Below, piece by piece: positions 44,641-56,441 of a stretch of 64,000 bases of DNA. Origin of the DNA: Coix lacryma-jobi var. lacryma-jobi (Eukaryota > Streptophyta > Magnoliopsida > Poales > Poaceae); assembly GCA_009763385.1 (NCBI GenBank), contig CM019827.1:89574314-89638313 (forward strand). The letters are read 5' to 3'. The notes beneath the pieces are model-generated. The model was not told the origin of the DNA, searched no databases, and worked only from the letters and a program-made list of their open reading frames with translations. Position 1 is the stretch's first letter, and the number at the start of each line of letters is the position of its first letter. The position numbers were made by a program, and so were the translations under genes.

Positions 44641-47113
44641 TTCAACCTCTTTTCTGCTGTGTGGGTCTTTCCGATGTGGATTTTGTTGGCTATTCGCTTG
44701 AGCGTTTTCTTGGCTCTTCGCTTGTGAGTTTGGTGTGTGTTTCCCTTTAGTTGGGGAAGCATTTTGCTTGTTGTATCTTAGATGGTCTTCTCTGATACCC
44801 TTTTGTTTTGGGTTTTCCTTTTAGGCTAGTTTTGCTTGGTCTTTGATAGACTAGCTTTTGCATTCATTTCATCATGTATATCTTGCATTTTAGAGCTTCA
44901 TGTATATAGTAATGAGAATGAGACTATGCTCTTTTGGTATGCCCTGTTTCTTCATGATGATGCTTGTAGCCTAGCATCTTTTGATCACTTGATACATGTT
45001 ATGAGCTAAGCTATTTTTGCAAATGGTGAACTTGATTACTCAACTATGAAACCTTTTAAATTTGTTCACCATTGAGATTGGCAACTAGCATGGGTAGGAT
45101 GTGTTGAGATCACTTGTGCTATCTTTTGTATGCTAGGTTGCTATGTCTCTTGCACTGAGTCATTCACTTGCTTGTATTGTTCATATTTTCATTGTGCTTA
45201 AAATTTGGTCCAAGTCTAGTGAAATGAAAAGATCGAGGTGGGATTGCATGTGTCAGCACCTCACGGTATCGAGACTGTTTCTCATTGCACAATTGAGTTA
45301 AACTTGAGCCGTGTAGTGTAAGACCGAAACCAGTGCTTTAAGCTTCCGATTGCTTTTATTGCTTAGGCTTAGCCCGGTTGAAAAGTTAGGTAATGACCAT
45401 GCTTTCAACCTCTCGCAATCACATGCTCTAATTTGAACTTGTGTGTAATACCACTGCAATCTCCGATAAAATTTGAAAATAACACAAGTCCATGCTTCAT
45501 TCTATGGCATGATGATTGAACTTTGCTAGGGGTAGTTCACCTTTTATACTTGAGGTAGCACTTGGTTGATTTCCTGTCTATCCATGCTATGTGCTATTTT
45601 AGTGGTGAACTCCTTTTCAAAGGGCCTAAAACTGCTCATATGCTCTATTGTTCATATTTCGTATTCATTTGATTAGTTTGAGCCTTTGCTAGCATTTGTA
45701 TTGATTGCTACACTTTCAGGGAAGCACCCTTTTGAGCATCTTTTCATTATGATTGCTATACACTTGAAGTTGTTGCATTGTACATTTCATGCATTTTTAG
45801 CTTAGTGTACATACCCCCAGCTCCGATACACTTTGTGGTCACTTTCAATGCTTTTCATTACCCCCATATGCTTTCGATTGATGACTTGTCTTGTGTTTGT
45901 GTCAACTTTGGGGAAAATGCCAAAACCCCTCAGCATGTCCCTTTTGTCAAGGGGGAGAAGCTGTTTGCAAGGGGGAGTTTATGTGTTGGCACTAAGGGGA
46001 GACTCATGCATTTTGGGGAGAGCCTTGAGCTAGGGGGGGAGTTTAGCTCTTTTATGTTCTTCTTCAATTGGTATAGCTCTTTTATGTGTTTCAATTGGTA
46101 TTCTTCATAGTGAGCTTTGGTGCATAGCCTTTGTGTGTAGGCTTGCCTTCAGGGGGAGTCGCTTTTGTCTTGCTGCTTCTCCACGTGCTCCGAGTGTTTG
46201 TGCTTTATTTAGTGTTGAGCTTCTCTTGTGGTTTTTCTCAATCGGTATCGAGCCTGCTCGTCGTGTTGGGCCATTGTTGCCTCTCTCTTGAGAGACTAGC
46301 AGTTTTTGCTTGGTATTTTCGATTGATATGGAGCCTTCAGCTAGTTGTGTTGAGCCTTTTTGCTCTGTCTTGAGGAACTAGCTGTTTTCACCATTTCTTG
46401 GCTGTTTGTGATTGGTATCGAGTTTTTGCTAGTTGTGTTGAGCCTCTATGCCTCTATCTTGAGGGACTAGCAGTTTTGCACTCTTATGCGTTGATTCAGC
46501 CTTAATTGGTATAGAGCCTTGAGCTAGTGGCATTGAGCCTTTTTATGCCTCTTCTTGAGGGCTAGCTCATTTTTGACTTGATTGCGTCGAGCCGTTGCCC
46601 ATGTCTTTGGGAACCAAGTCTTTTGCTCTATATGATCGAGTTTTGCTCTTTGCTGAGTTGTTGCTCCGAATCTTTGCTTGGTTGCGTTGAGCCGTTGCCC
46701 ATGTCTTTGGGGACCAAGTATTCAGTTTTGGTATCTCAATCCATCTCTTGTGACTAGTTTTTTTTGTCAATCCAATCATCAAGGGGGAGAAATTTCGAAA
46801 CTCAAGTGGATAAGAATCCCTTCCAAGATGATAAGAACCTTGGTTTTGTTTGTGATGATTGTTTGACAATTTATTTGAGATTGGTTTTTGAAACTCTTGT
46901 TTCTCTTGACTCTTCGGTTGTGTGGAGGCTTTGCCCGCTTTTCCTGTTTCTTTCGGGACCGAGAGCTTTTATTTGGAGTTTTCATGATCCTTCCTCATAT
47001 CAAGTGACCTTGTGTTCGCTTTTGATTGGCTTTTGGGCACTTGAATGAGGCTTGCCTTCAAACCCTTCCTTTGTGGTCTAATTGTCAGTCAATGCATTCA
47101 TCAAGGGGGAGAT
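44641..47113 (+). other. 3' non-coding region of NA-1 with multiple polypurine tracts
   Basis: AAGGGGGAG-like tracts occur near 45949, 45969, 46036, 46147, 46778 and 47103; the last directly abuts the 3' LTR. Between 46230 and 46730 about five degenerate units of 90-100 bp repeat the pattern 'GTTGAGCC...TTGAGGGACTAGC'. Multiple PPTs ahead of the 3' LTR are an established Sirevirus trait. The stretch is homologous to 54900-56441 and, inverted, to 58389-60450. Confidence 0.85.
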
Positions 47114-49537
47114 TGAGAATATATATGATGAATGATTGACTTTGATGAGGAAGGTTTGACGCTTTTCCCGGTTTAGTCCATATCCTGCTATGCGCTTAAT
47201 GTTTATAACTAACCGGTGGTGTTGAGTTGTGGTGTTTCTGTGTTGGTGTGCGTGTGCAACATGTGTCTCTTGGCTGTGTTGATTTGCAGGTGTTGAGCTC
47301 GGATACAGTGGTCGATTGCGAGGTGAAAGTTAAGTAGAGACGTGTCGTGCCGACGGATCGGGAACGGTGAAGGATGGGCATGCCGTGCGGCGGACGTGCC
47401 ATGCCGATGTACCGAGAGCGGTGAAGGGCAGACGTGAGGCTTGGACCGACGGACCAGAGGGCCAGAGGACCAGCTATGGTAGCTGGCACGTGGCATCGGC
47501 GAGCGAGAGCACATGGCGATGTGCGGTACATCGGCCGAGTCGAGACGAAGACGATGGCGTCGTGGCACTTGGCGGGAGGTCGGACACGGGCTTGCGTGCG
47601 GCGCAAGTGCCGTCGGCCAAGTCAAGAAGGAAGGCGAAGTTGTTGTGCCCGGCGTGGAGGCTGGACATGCATCGACATCAGTGCCGGTGGTCGGGGTGTG
47701 CGAACCACATCCCGTCTACAGTGCGGGTTCGGTAGCTGAGCCTCAAAAAGCTACCTCGACGGTTTCCGAGTTTGCGCCTCAAAAGTCGGGATGGACGGTT
47801 TCCAGGTTTGAGCCTCAAAACCTGGGCTCGCAGTTTCCAAGTTTGGGCCTCAAAACTCGGGGTGGACGGTTTCCAGGTTCGAGCCTCGAAACCTGGGCTG
47901 GCGGGTTTCCCGGTTTGGGCCTCAAAATCGGGGAAGGTCCAAAAGGACGGTCGACGCGTGGCGGCACCGAGAGGCTTGCGTTGCGGCGAAGCTATTGGTG
48001 AGAAGGCGCGGCAGTCGACGGTGATGGCACGTGACGGCATCCTGGAGCTTGCGTCGAGGCGAAGCGAAGGATGAGAAGGCGCGTGGTCGTCGGATGAAAA
48101 CTGCCAAGATGGACGGTTTTACCCCTAGGGGGTATTTGGGGGGGTTAGTACTTCATGTTAGGGCGTTTGTGTCATTTGGACGTGCGCCTATATATATAGA
48201 TGAAGGAGCTGTGTTGGACAGCTATCCTTGGACGGTGCTACTCTCATTTTGTTCTTGTGGGAGAAGGCTTGGGTTAGAGGAGAGAGGGCTCTTGTTCTTG
48301 AGCTTTTTGCCATCCGAGCTTTGTGTTGCTAGGAGTGGCTTGTAACCCAACACACCGAGCGCTAATACAATTCATCTTGCTGAATCCAAGGATCAAATTT
48401 GTGCTTTAATTTGTCTTGCGATTTTGTTCTTCGCGTTTGCACGTTTTCCCCTCATTTGATCTTCACGAGATTTCTTTTTTCGAGGGAAGATTCGCAAATC
48501 CGTTTGAACCATCTTGTGTAGCTTCGTGAGAGTCTTCTTTATACCGAAGGAATTTCTCTAATACTTCACGAACTCACAGATCGGGCGGATTTAGTTTTGG
48601 GATCGAGTTCTTGCCCGTTCTTCACCGTTTTCTTCGATTCACCGATTTGTAGTTAGATTCGAGCCATGTATCTCTTAGGAGTAGCTCACTATCATCCTTA
48701 TGACCCCTCACACGAAATTTGAGCCCTAGTGCTTTTGATTTGAGGGAGATCGGGTCGATCCGGTGGACGAATAGAGGGCTGATCGGGGTGACCGGACGCT
48801 ACATCGTAGCCGGGACGCACCTTGACAGAGTCAGATCGTTGAACACCCGCGCTGTCCAGTTCGCGTGTGGTGACCGGACGCTGACCTGGACACGATCGGA
48901 TGCACCGCATGCTGAGTCCGGTCAGTTCCAGAGAGTGTTTTGCGTGACCGGACGCTAGGGAATCACTTGACCGGACGCGCTGCTACTACTGTTCATAGAG
49001 TAGCAGTGACTGGACGCTGTCTAGGGAATTGATCGGACACACTCTCACTCAGAGTCCGGCCAGTTCCAGAGAGCTCCCGAATCGGTTTTTATCCGACCGG
49101 ACGCGTCCGATCGATACTGACAGGACGCTTCCCAGAGTCCGGTCAGCGCAGACAGCTCGCGTTTTTGTCTGTATCTTTTGCGTTCGAGCTCCGTTTTGAG
49201 ATCCGCCTTTTGCGTTGGATTCTCGACTCTGTGCTCTACAGAAATCGGGCTTCCCACTTTGCGAAAAAGCCTGAATCCGCCTCGCGTTGCTCGGGGGAGG
49301 TTGAGGTTACCCAAACTCCATTCTGTCACTAGTTGACTTGTTTGGATTTGGGTGAGGGAGTTTTTGTGGTGTCCCGCTGTGTTCCTAGGGAACATCCACC
49401 CGTTCTCTTGGGTCGTGGACATCACGTGTGTCGACTTTGCTCTTGGGGTTGATTTTCATGGATAGAGGCCTAAACATTTCGAAGGAAATTTTGAGGCTCC
49501 CATTCACCCCCCCTCTGGTCGCCAATTCGGTCCTTCA
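47114..49537 (+). repeat. 3' LTR of Sirevirus NA-1
   Basis: Starts TGAGAATATATATGATG right after CAAGGGGGAGAT and ends GGTCCTTCA. Full length about 2.4 kb. U3 tandem units lie at 47755-47937 and GACCGGACGC motifs at 48785-49145. Confidence 0.92.
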
Positions 49538-51762
49538 GATTGTCAACAGGATGAGGGCTAACAAGGTGTTGTTCCCTTTCAACGATCATGAGAGAGCTTT
49601 GAAGCTTTTGCACACTCTCGATCGGTCGGTGTGGGACTCGAATGTTAAGGCGATCATCGAATCACCTAACTATGAGACCCTCACATGCGACGAGCTCTTT
49701 AGTAAGCTCAAGTCCGGTGAGATTGATGCCATGGCGAGGGCCTCTTATGAAAATCCTTCTGGCCCGTCGATGGCTTTGCTTTCTGGCTCTTCTGCTAACC
49801 CCTCTGGAGGCTTTGCACTCTCTTCTCTTCTTTCTGTCACAGAGGAGCAGCTGGAGTTCATGGGGGATGACAAGTTGGCTTTGCTCGCCAACCGGTTCTC
49901 TCGGTACCACAACAACCGCATGAACCGTTGCCGCGGAGGAGGACGCTCGGGATGTTTCGAGTGCGGCGACCCCAACCAATTCATCGCCAATTGCCTGAAG
50001 AAGAACAAGCAGACCTTCGGCAAGGCGGATCATGGTCACACTACGACTCCGGCAAGCGCAAGGAGAAGTACGTCCCGCGAAGCACAAGCGGAAGGGCGGC
50101 TTCAACAAGGAGTACATCAAGACGAAGTACTTGGAGAAGTCCCAGGTTGAGCAGCGTGCGTTCTTCGCCACGCTCAGCGACGTCGACGACTCGGATGACG
50201 ACTCTGCTTCCTCAAGCGACGACGAGTCGCGAGAAGAAGAAGAGGATCGAGGACAAGCTGAACGGCCTCTGCTTCTTCGCCGACAACAAGGGCTTCTGCA
50301 CCATGGCCCTCAGCAAGGAGGTCGACGGTGAGCTGGAGGACATCCCTCGGAACGACGACGACAACGACACCTCCCAAGTATCTGAGATCCCTGATGAGCT
50401 TTCTACTGAGGTCGAGAAACTTATTGCCTCTCTTCTTAGTCAAGATACACTGCTTAGGCGTGCTGCTAGAGAGCGGAAGGAGTTTAGGCAGAAGTGGGAG
50501 GATACGGTGAAGGAACTTGAGTCTGTCAAATCCACCATAGTTGTCACCGAGGAGGAGGAGTGTGAGATGTGCTCCACACACATGACTGATCTTCTCACTT
50601 TGAGAAGTAAGTATGCTGTGTTGATAGGAGAGGTGGATGAGCTTAAGGCTAGATCCTTGCTATTGGGTGCGTGCAAGTCCTGTGCGGGCTTGCAATCCGA
50701 GTTGGCAGAGAAGAATGCCAAGATTGTGTCTCTTGAGAAGGCCATCTCGGATAGCACTTGTGTGGCTAGGTGTGTTTTGTGTGAGGGCTTAGAAATGGAG
50801 ATAGCCAACGTGAAGCATGACAAGATGCAAACCGAGGAGGAAAACACATACCTTCGGACCATCTTGTCATGAGTGTCTAGTGGTGAGCCGCAGCTCGGGA
50901 TGATGATCTCCCAATTCAAGCGTGCTGCTGGAGGTCCTGGTGTAGGTTTTGCTCAGGGTGTTGATGCTTCTTCTTTTGGCAAGATTGGAGAGTCGAGTGG
51001 TCTTAACCCGAGTGAGAAGCCCAACTCCACCACTACTCCCAAGCTTACCAAGATTCCACCCAAAGAGCCGCTCAAGCCTAACACCAAGGATGGAGTGTTT
51101 GTGGAACCTCCAAGAGCCCCACCAAAGAAACATACATGGTCCCCTAAGCACAATCACCTGAAAAACAAGCTTGACACCATGCCACCCATCTAGGAGGAGC
51201 TTATGCCATAGAAGGGCAAAGTGATCCACACCCACTACCGTGAGTACCAACAATCCCCTATGATAGCGGTGAGGTACCACTGTGAGCACTGTGGGAGAGA
51301 TGGACACTTGAGTGAGTTTTGCTTTCGGCGCAAGAGAGAGGCGCGTCGTGCAAAGGAGATGAACAACATGGACATGTACCATCCTTTCCATGATGTACAT
51401 GTGCCGAATCTTCAGAGGCGTGCTGCTAGGCCTAGAGGTCCAAAACCTCAAGTTCCTAGGCCTAGGCCGCGAGGAGGTTGTGCCCGGCGGGAGCCTACAG
51501 TTGTGGGCTATGGACCTCGCGGCGGTGGCTTTGTAGTTGAGCATTTTCCCCCACCACGTTTTGAGTATCGCGATGGACGCTCTTCCTTTAGCGGACCACA
51601 TTTTCCTCTACGTGGTGATCGCTCTTCTCATAGGCGTGCTAGGAATGGTTTTTCTGCTAACCGTTCTTTTGAGCAGCCGGCCCAACACTGGTATTCTTCC
51701 TACTTCACTAACCCAAGTGTTGGACCGTATGCTCACCCTATGTATTTTTATTGATGTAGGTA
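49538..51762 (+). pseudogene. Sirevirus gag with coiled coil and two zinc knuckles
   Basis: The frame enters at NRMRANKVLFPFNDHERALK and continues with the UBN2-like copia gag block (IIESPNYETLTCDELFSKLK). The first knuckle reads CFECGDPNQFIANC: the invariant His is replaced by Gln. Small frameshifts near 50040 and 50220 lead into a long Glu/Lys/Leu-rich coiled coil (50280-50870). After a stop at 50871 come a Pro/Lys-rich stretch and further stops near 51193 and 51211, then an intact second knuckle CEHCGRDGHLSEFC near 51280-51325. The Arg/Pro/Gly-rich tail ends at 51754. Sirevirus Gag is known for its extended coiled-coil region. Confidence 0.85.
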
Positions 51763-52078
51763 AAACGATTGGAGAACGTTTGGTTGGTGGATTCCGGTTG
51801 CTCGAGGCACATGACCGGAAACGCCAAGTGGTTCTCCAGTCTTAGTGCGGTCGCGGAAAGGAGGAGTTATCACCTTCGGCGACAATAGCAAAGGTAAAGT
51901 GTTGTCTCGTGGGTCGGTGCGAGTTAATGAGCACTTTGTGTTGCGCGATGTTGCTCTTGTTTCTAACTTGCATTTTAACCTTCTTTATGTTTCGCAACTT
52001 TTTGATGATGACTATGAGATTCGTTTTAAGCCGAATCTTAGTCGTATTTGGATCCTCAGGGCAATCTTGTGTGTTTGA
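51763..52078 (+). pseudogene. Sirevirus aspartic protease
   Basis: WLVDSGCSRHMTGNAKWFSS is read at 51781 onward with an intact Asp-Ser-Gly catalytic box, but a frameshift at about 51845 shifts into the frame carrying VITFGDNSKGKVLSRG and HFNLLYVSQLFDDD. This is the usual copia protease followed by the pre-integrase spacer. Confidence 0.85.
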
Positions 52079-53079
52079 TTTCGCCCTTTGGGAAAGTCTT
52101 TCGTGCGAATTTCTCGGAGTCGTTTGGGATTTCTCGTTGTCTTGTGGCTGGACCTTCCTCCTCTGATCTTTGGAAGTGGCATAGGAGACTAGGACATTTG
52201 AGCTTCGACTTGCTTGCAAGGCTTAGTTCACTTTTCCTAATCCTAGGATTGCCCAAGTTGTGCATGGAGAAGGATCTTGTTTTTCATTCTTGTAGACATG
52301 GGAAGATGGTTGCCGCTCCCCACCATCCAGTGACTCAGGTCATGACTAAGCGCCCTGGAGAGCTTTTGCATATGGACCTTGTTGGTCCGGCTCGGGTGAG
52401 CTCGGTGGGGGGAAGTGGTATGTGCTTGTTGTTGTTGACGACTTTTCGAGATATTCGTGGGTTTTTCTTTTAGCTGAAAAAACTGAGACTTTCTCCTTTG
52501 CTCGCAATCTGATTTTGCGTCTTTAGAATGAGTTCCCTTTGAACTCAATGCGAGCTATCCGTAGTGATACTGGTTCCATGTTTAAGAACTTGGATTTGAG
52601 AAGTTTTGTAACTCTTTGGGTTTAGAGCATCAGTTTTCTTCTCCCTACACACCGCCTCAGTATGGTGTTGTAGAAAGGAAGAATAGGACTCCTAGGCGAT
52701 ATTGGGTCGAGGCAATGAGCACTGCATGCTACATTTCCAATCGCATTTTTCTCCGAGCTTTCTTGAAAAAGACTTCTTATGAGTGCGTTTTGGAAAACAG
52801 CCCAATGTGAGTTATTTTAGAGTTTTCGGTTGCCACTGTTTTATACTTAAGAAAGGCAACTTGGACAAGTTTGAGTCTCGTTCTTCTGACGGTGTATTTT
52901 TGGGTTATGGCACTCATACTCGTGCATATCGTGTACTTAACCTTGATACTAACCAAGTCATGGAGACATCCGATGTCACCTTCGATGAGACCATGGTTTG
53001 TCCTTCTTCTCGTTTTGAGCGTGCATGTGATCATGAGGTTGGCGAGCCTCTTTTTGATGATGACGACGAGGGGTGCTGA
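52048..53079 (+). pseudogene. Sirevirus integrase, broken
   Basis: The zinc-binding region shows WHRRLGHLSFDLLARLSS and HSCRHGKMVAA, then GELLHMDLVGPAR marks the first catalytic Asp. A frameshift near 52430 and stops near 52470-52620 damage the core. SSPYTPPQYGVVERKNRT resumes at about 52640, followed by PNVSYFRVFGCHCFILKKG and SSDGVFLGYGTHTRAYRV, the C-terminal domain. One Cys of the H-H-C-C finger (usually CAPC) appears to be replaced by Ser. Confidence 0.82.
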
Positions 53080-53339
53080 AAGGATGGATGACCCAACACC
53101 ACCTCCACCTGCTGTGCCGCAAAGAGCGGCCTCTACTACCACTCACGGCCCCGACCCTTCTTCTTCGACTACTTGGGTGTCGTGGGATCCACCACCTCGG
53201 GCTGTACCTTTCGTACCCGAGGAAGCACCAGCTGCTGTTGAGGGGGAGGTATCCTCAGCTCGGGAGGCACCACGACTCATTCAGCGCCAACACCTGCCTC
53301 AATAGATGATCGGCAGCATTGACGAACGTGTCACTCGGT

Positions 53340-54312
53340 CCAGGTCATAACAAATCTCTCACTTTGCTCATTCTGCATTTGTTGCTGATTTTGAACCCCA
53401 GGATGTTGGACACGCTTTGACGGATCCGGATTGGGTCAATGCCTTGCATGAGGAATTAGAGAATTTTGAGAGAAATTGGGTTTGGGTTTATGTTCCACCT
53501 CCTCCAGACTGTAATCCTATTGGGACAAAATGGTTTTCAAAAACAAACAAGGAGAGGATGGCCACATTGTGAGGAACAAGGCCAGACTTGTAGCCAAGGT
53601 TATAGTCAGAAGGAGGGGATAGACTATGAGGATACTTTTGCTCCTGTAGCTCGTTTAGAGGCTATTAGGATACTCTTGGCTTTTGCTGCATCCAAAGGGT
53701 TTTAACTTTTTCAAATGGATGTCAAGAGTGCATTCTTAAATGGCTACATAGAAGAAGAGGTATATGTTGAACAACCCCCCGGTTTCGAAAATCCCAAGTA
53801 TCCAAACCATGTTTTTAAACTTCACAAAGCTTTGTATGGTTTGAAACAAGCCCCTAGAGCCTGGTATGACAGGTTGAAAACATTTTTACTTGCGAAGGGT
53901 TTTAAAATGGGATGTGTGGATAAAACGCTCTTTCTCCTCAAGCAAGGCAATGACATCTCTTGGTCCAGATTTACGTGGATGATATCATTTTCGGTGGTTC
54001 TTCTCACGCTTTGGTTGCCAAGTTTGCAGATACTATGAGCAGGGAGTTTGAGATGAGCATGATGGGCGAGTTGATGTTTTTCCTCGTGTTGCAAATCAAG
54101 CAATCCCGAGAGGGGACGTTCGTGCACCAGGGCACGTACACCAAGGACGTATTGAAGAAGTTCGATATGGGTGAGGCCAAGCCTCTTCCAACACCCATGT
54201 CGACCACGATGGCCCTGGATGCGGACAAGGATGGAGAAGCAGTGGACCAGAAGGAGTACCGGAGTATGATAGGGTCGCTACTATACCTGACGGCGACACC
54301 CCCGGACATCTA
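53340..54312 (+). pseudogene. Sirevirus reverse transcriptase
   Basis: Recognisable blocks in order: EPQDVGHALTDPDWVNALHEE, a frameshifted GTKWFSK segment, FQMDVKSAFLNGYIEEEVY, KALYGLKQAPRAWYDRL, then IYVDDIIFGGSSHALV with an intact YVDD, REFEMSMMGELMFFL, and YRSMIGSLLYLTATPPDI ending at a TAG at 54312. Frameshifts lie near 53570, 53705 and 53960. RT copies element RNA. Confidence 0.88.
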
Positions 54313-54900
54313 GTTCGCGGTGTGTCTTTGCGCGCGATTTCAGTCATCGCCGCACACCTCTCACCGTCAGGTGGTCAAGCGCATTATGAGGTACTTATGC
54401 TTCACTCCAGAGTTTGGGATTTGGTATTCTGCTTCCTCCACCCTCTCTCTTTGCGGTTATTCTGATGCCGATTTTGCTGGTTGCCGCATTGAGTGCAAGT
54501 CCACTTCTGGGACTTGTTAGTTTATTGGTTCTTCTCTTGTATCGTGGTCTTCTCGCAAGCAGTCTAGTGTCGCCCAGTCTACCATGGAGGCTGAGTATGT
54601 TGCTGCGGCTAGCTGCTGTTCCCAGTTGCTTTGGATGATGGCCACTTTGCGTGATTTTGGTCTGAGCTTTTCTCGCGTTCCTTTGCTTTGTGACAACACG
54701 AGTGCTATTAGCTTTGCTAAGAACCCCGTGCTGCATTCTAAGACCAAACACATTGATGTGCGCTTTCATTTTCTGCAAGACCACTATGAGAGGGTGATAT
54801 CGACCTTCACCATGTTGATACTCATCATTAGTTGGCTGATATTTTCACCAAGCCTTTGGACCAATCAACTTTTGCTAGGTTGAGAGGCGAGCTTGGTGTG
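54313..54900 (+). pseudogene. Sirevirus RNase H
   Basis: Continues from RT with VVKRIMRYLCFTPEFGIWY, SLCGYSDADFAGCRIECKSTSGT (first catalytic Asp), STMEAEYVAAASCCSQLLW (Glu) and TKHIDVRFHFLQDHYER. A stop interrupts at about 54520 and a frameshift near 54795 puts the ADIFTKPLD terminus out of frame. RNase H removes the RNA strand after reverse transcription. Confidence 0.85.
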
Positions 54901-56441
54901 TGTTTCCCCTTTTAGATGGGGGAAACATTTTGGTTCTTGTATTATAAACTGACTCTTTTTCTTTCATTTGTTTTCATCTTGCATATTTCCATTCAAAGCT
55001 TCATGTATATAATCTTTAGATTGTGACTATGCTCTGTATAGTGTATGCTCCGATGCTTTATGATAATGCTTGTAGCTTATGCTCTTTCTGATCACTGATA
55101 CATGTTGTGAGCTGAGCTCTTTTATGAATGGTGAACTTGCTTCATGAACATAAAAACTTGAAATTGTTCACCATTGAGATATGCAACTAGCATGTGTAGG
55201 ATGTGTTGAATTCACTCGTGCTTTTCATATATGCTAGGTTGCTATGTCTCTAGTTTTGAATCATTCACTTGCTTGGTATGTTCATATTTTGTTTTAAATT
55301 TGAACCAAGTTAAATGAATTGGAAAGATCGAGATGGGATTGCTTGTCAAACATCATGGTATCGAGACTGTTTCTCATCGCACATTGAGCTAAACTTGAGC
55401 CGTGTAGTGTGACCGAAACTGTTGCTTTAAGCTTCTGATTGCTTCTGCATAGGCTTCGCACGGTTGAAAAGTTAGGCAATGACAAGCTCTCAACCTCTCG
55501 CAATCACATGCTGTAATTTGAACTTGTGTAACTTAACCGCTGCAACTCCGATAAAATTTGAATACAAAGTCTATGTTTCATTCTATAGCATGATGATTGA
55601 ACTTTGCGGGGGTAGTTCACCTTGTATACATGTTTAGCACTTGTCTGACTTCATGTCCATACATACTTAGTGCTATTTTGATGGTGAATACCTTTTTGGC
55701 TAAAAACTGCTCATTTTGCTCCAATGTTCAGATTTTGTATTTGGTAATCAGTTTGACCCTTTGCTAGCATTCTGTGCATATTATGAGTCATCAGATCAGC
55801 ATTTTGTCGAGCATCTTCATATTCTATCGACTATATTCCTGAAGTTGCTAACTTGCATTTCATTCTCATATGCATTTGGAGGGGAGATGCTTGATGGTGC
55901 ATTATCAACTAAGGGGGAGAAACTTGCCAAATCATAAGGGGGAAATTTACACTATTGCAGGGGGAGTTTGAGCTGGCTCAGATTTTCCGGATTTTGGATT
56001 TTCCAATTGATTCGGAGCATTTTTGGCAGCTAGTTATATTGAGACTTTGCATCTTTCTTGAGGGACTAGCGACTTTGCTTTTATGCTCTTCAGTTGGTAT
56101 CAAGCTTTTGCTAGCGGTGTTGAGCCCCTTCTGCCTCTTCTTGAGGGTAGCTCTGTTTTGCTTGAATCTCAGTTGATTCTTCAATTGGTATCAAGTTTCC
56201 TTGCTAGTGGTGTTGAGCCTGTTCTACCTCTTCTTGAGGGCTAGCTTTGCACTGCTTGGTTGCGTCGAGCCGTTGCCCATGTCTTTGGGGGACCAAGTTG
56301 TCTTGCTCTTTCCACTTGACCTTCTTCAGCTTTGTTATGCTTTTGGGTCATTTGGTCGAGTTCTTTCTCTTCCTTCCACCCTTCCTCTATTCCATTATGA
56401 TTTGTGTTGGTAGTTGACAATGCACTCATCAAATGGGAGAT
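54901..56441 (+). other. 3' non-coding region of the gag-pol Sirevirus
   Basis: Homologous to 44720-47113. Contains polypurine tracts AAGGGGGAG-like near 55913, 55938 and 55960, degenerate 'GTTGAGCC...TTGAGGG' units at 56030-56240, and the terminal tract before the LTR. No ORF of note. Confidence 0.8.

Larger units (their letters stand above)
38816..49537 (+). mobile_element. non-autonomous Sirevirus (Ty1/copia), copy NA-1
   Basis: LTRs 38816-41076 (5', missing about 100 bp of its start) and 47114-49537 (3') are nearly identical. They flank an initiator-Met PBS, a gag-like coding relic with two zinc knuckles, a scrambled remnant of pol, a long 3' region with many AAGGGGGAG tracts, and the terminal tract next to the 3' LTR. 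These are the hallmarks of Sireviruses. Protease, integrase and most of RT and RNase H are gone. The layout is shared with 58389-64000. The 3' LTR abuts gag sequence of another Sirevirus at 49538. Confidence 0.87.
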
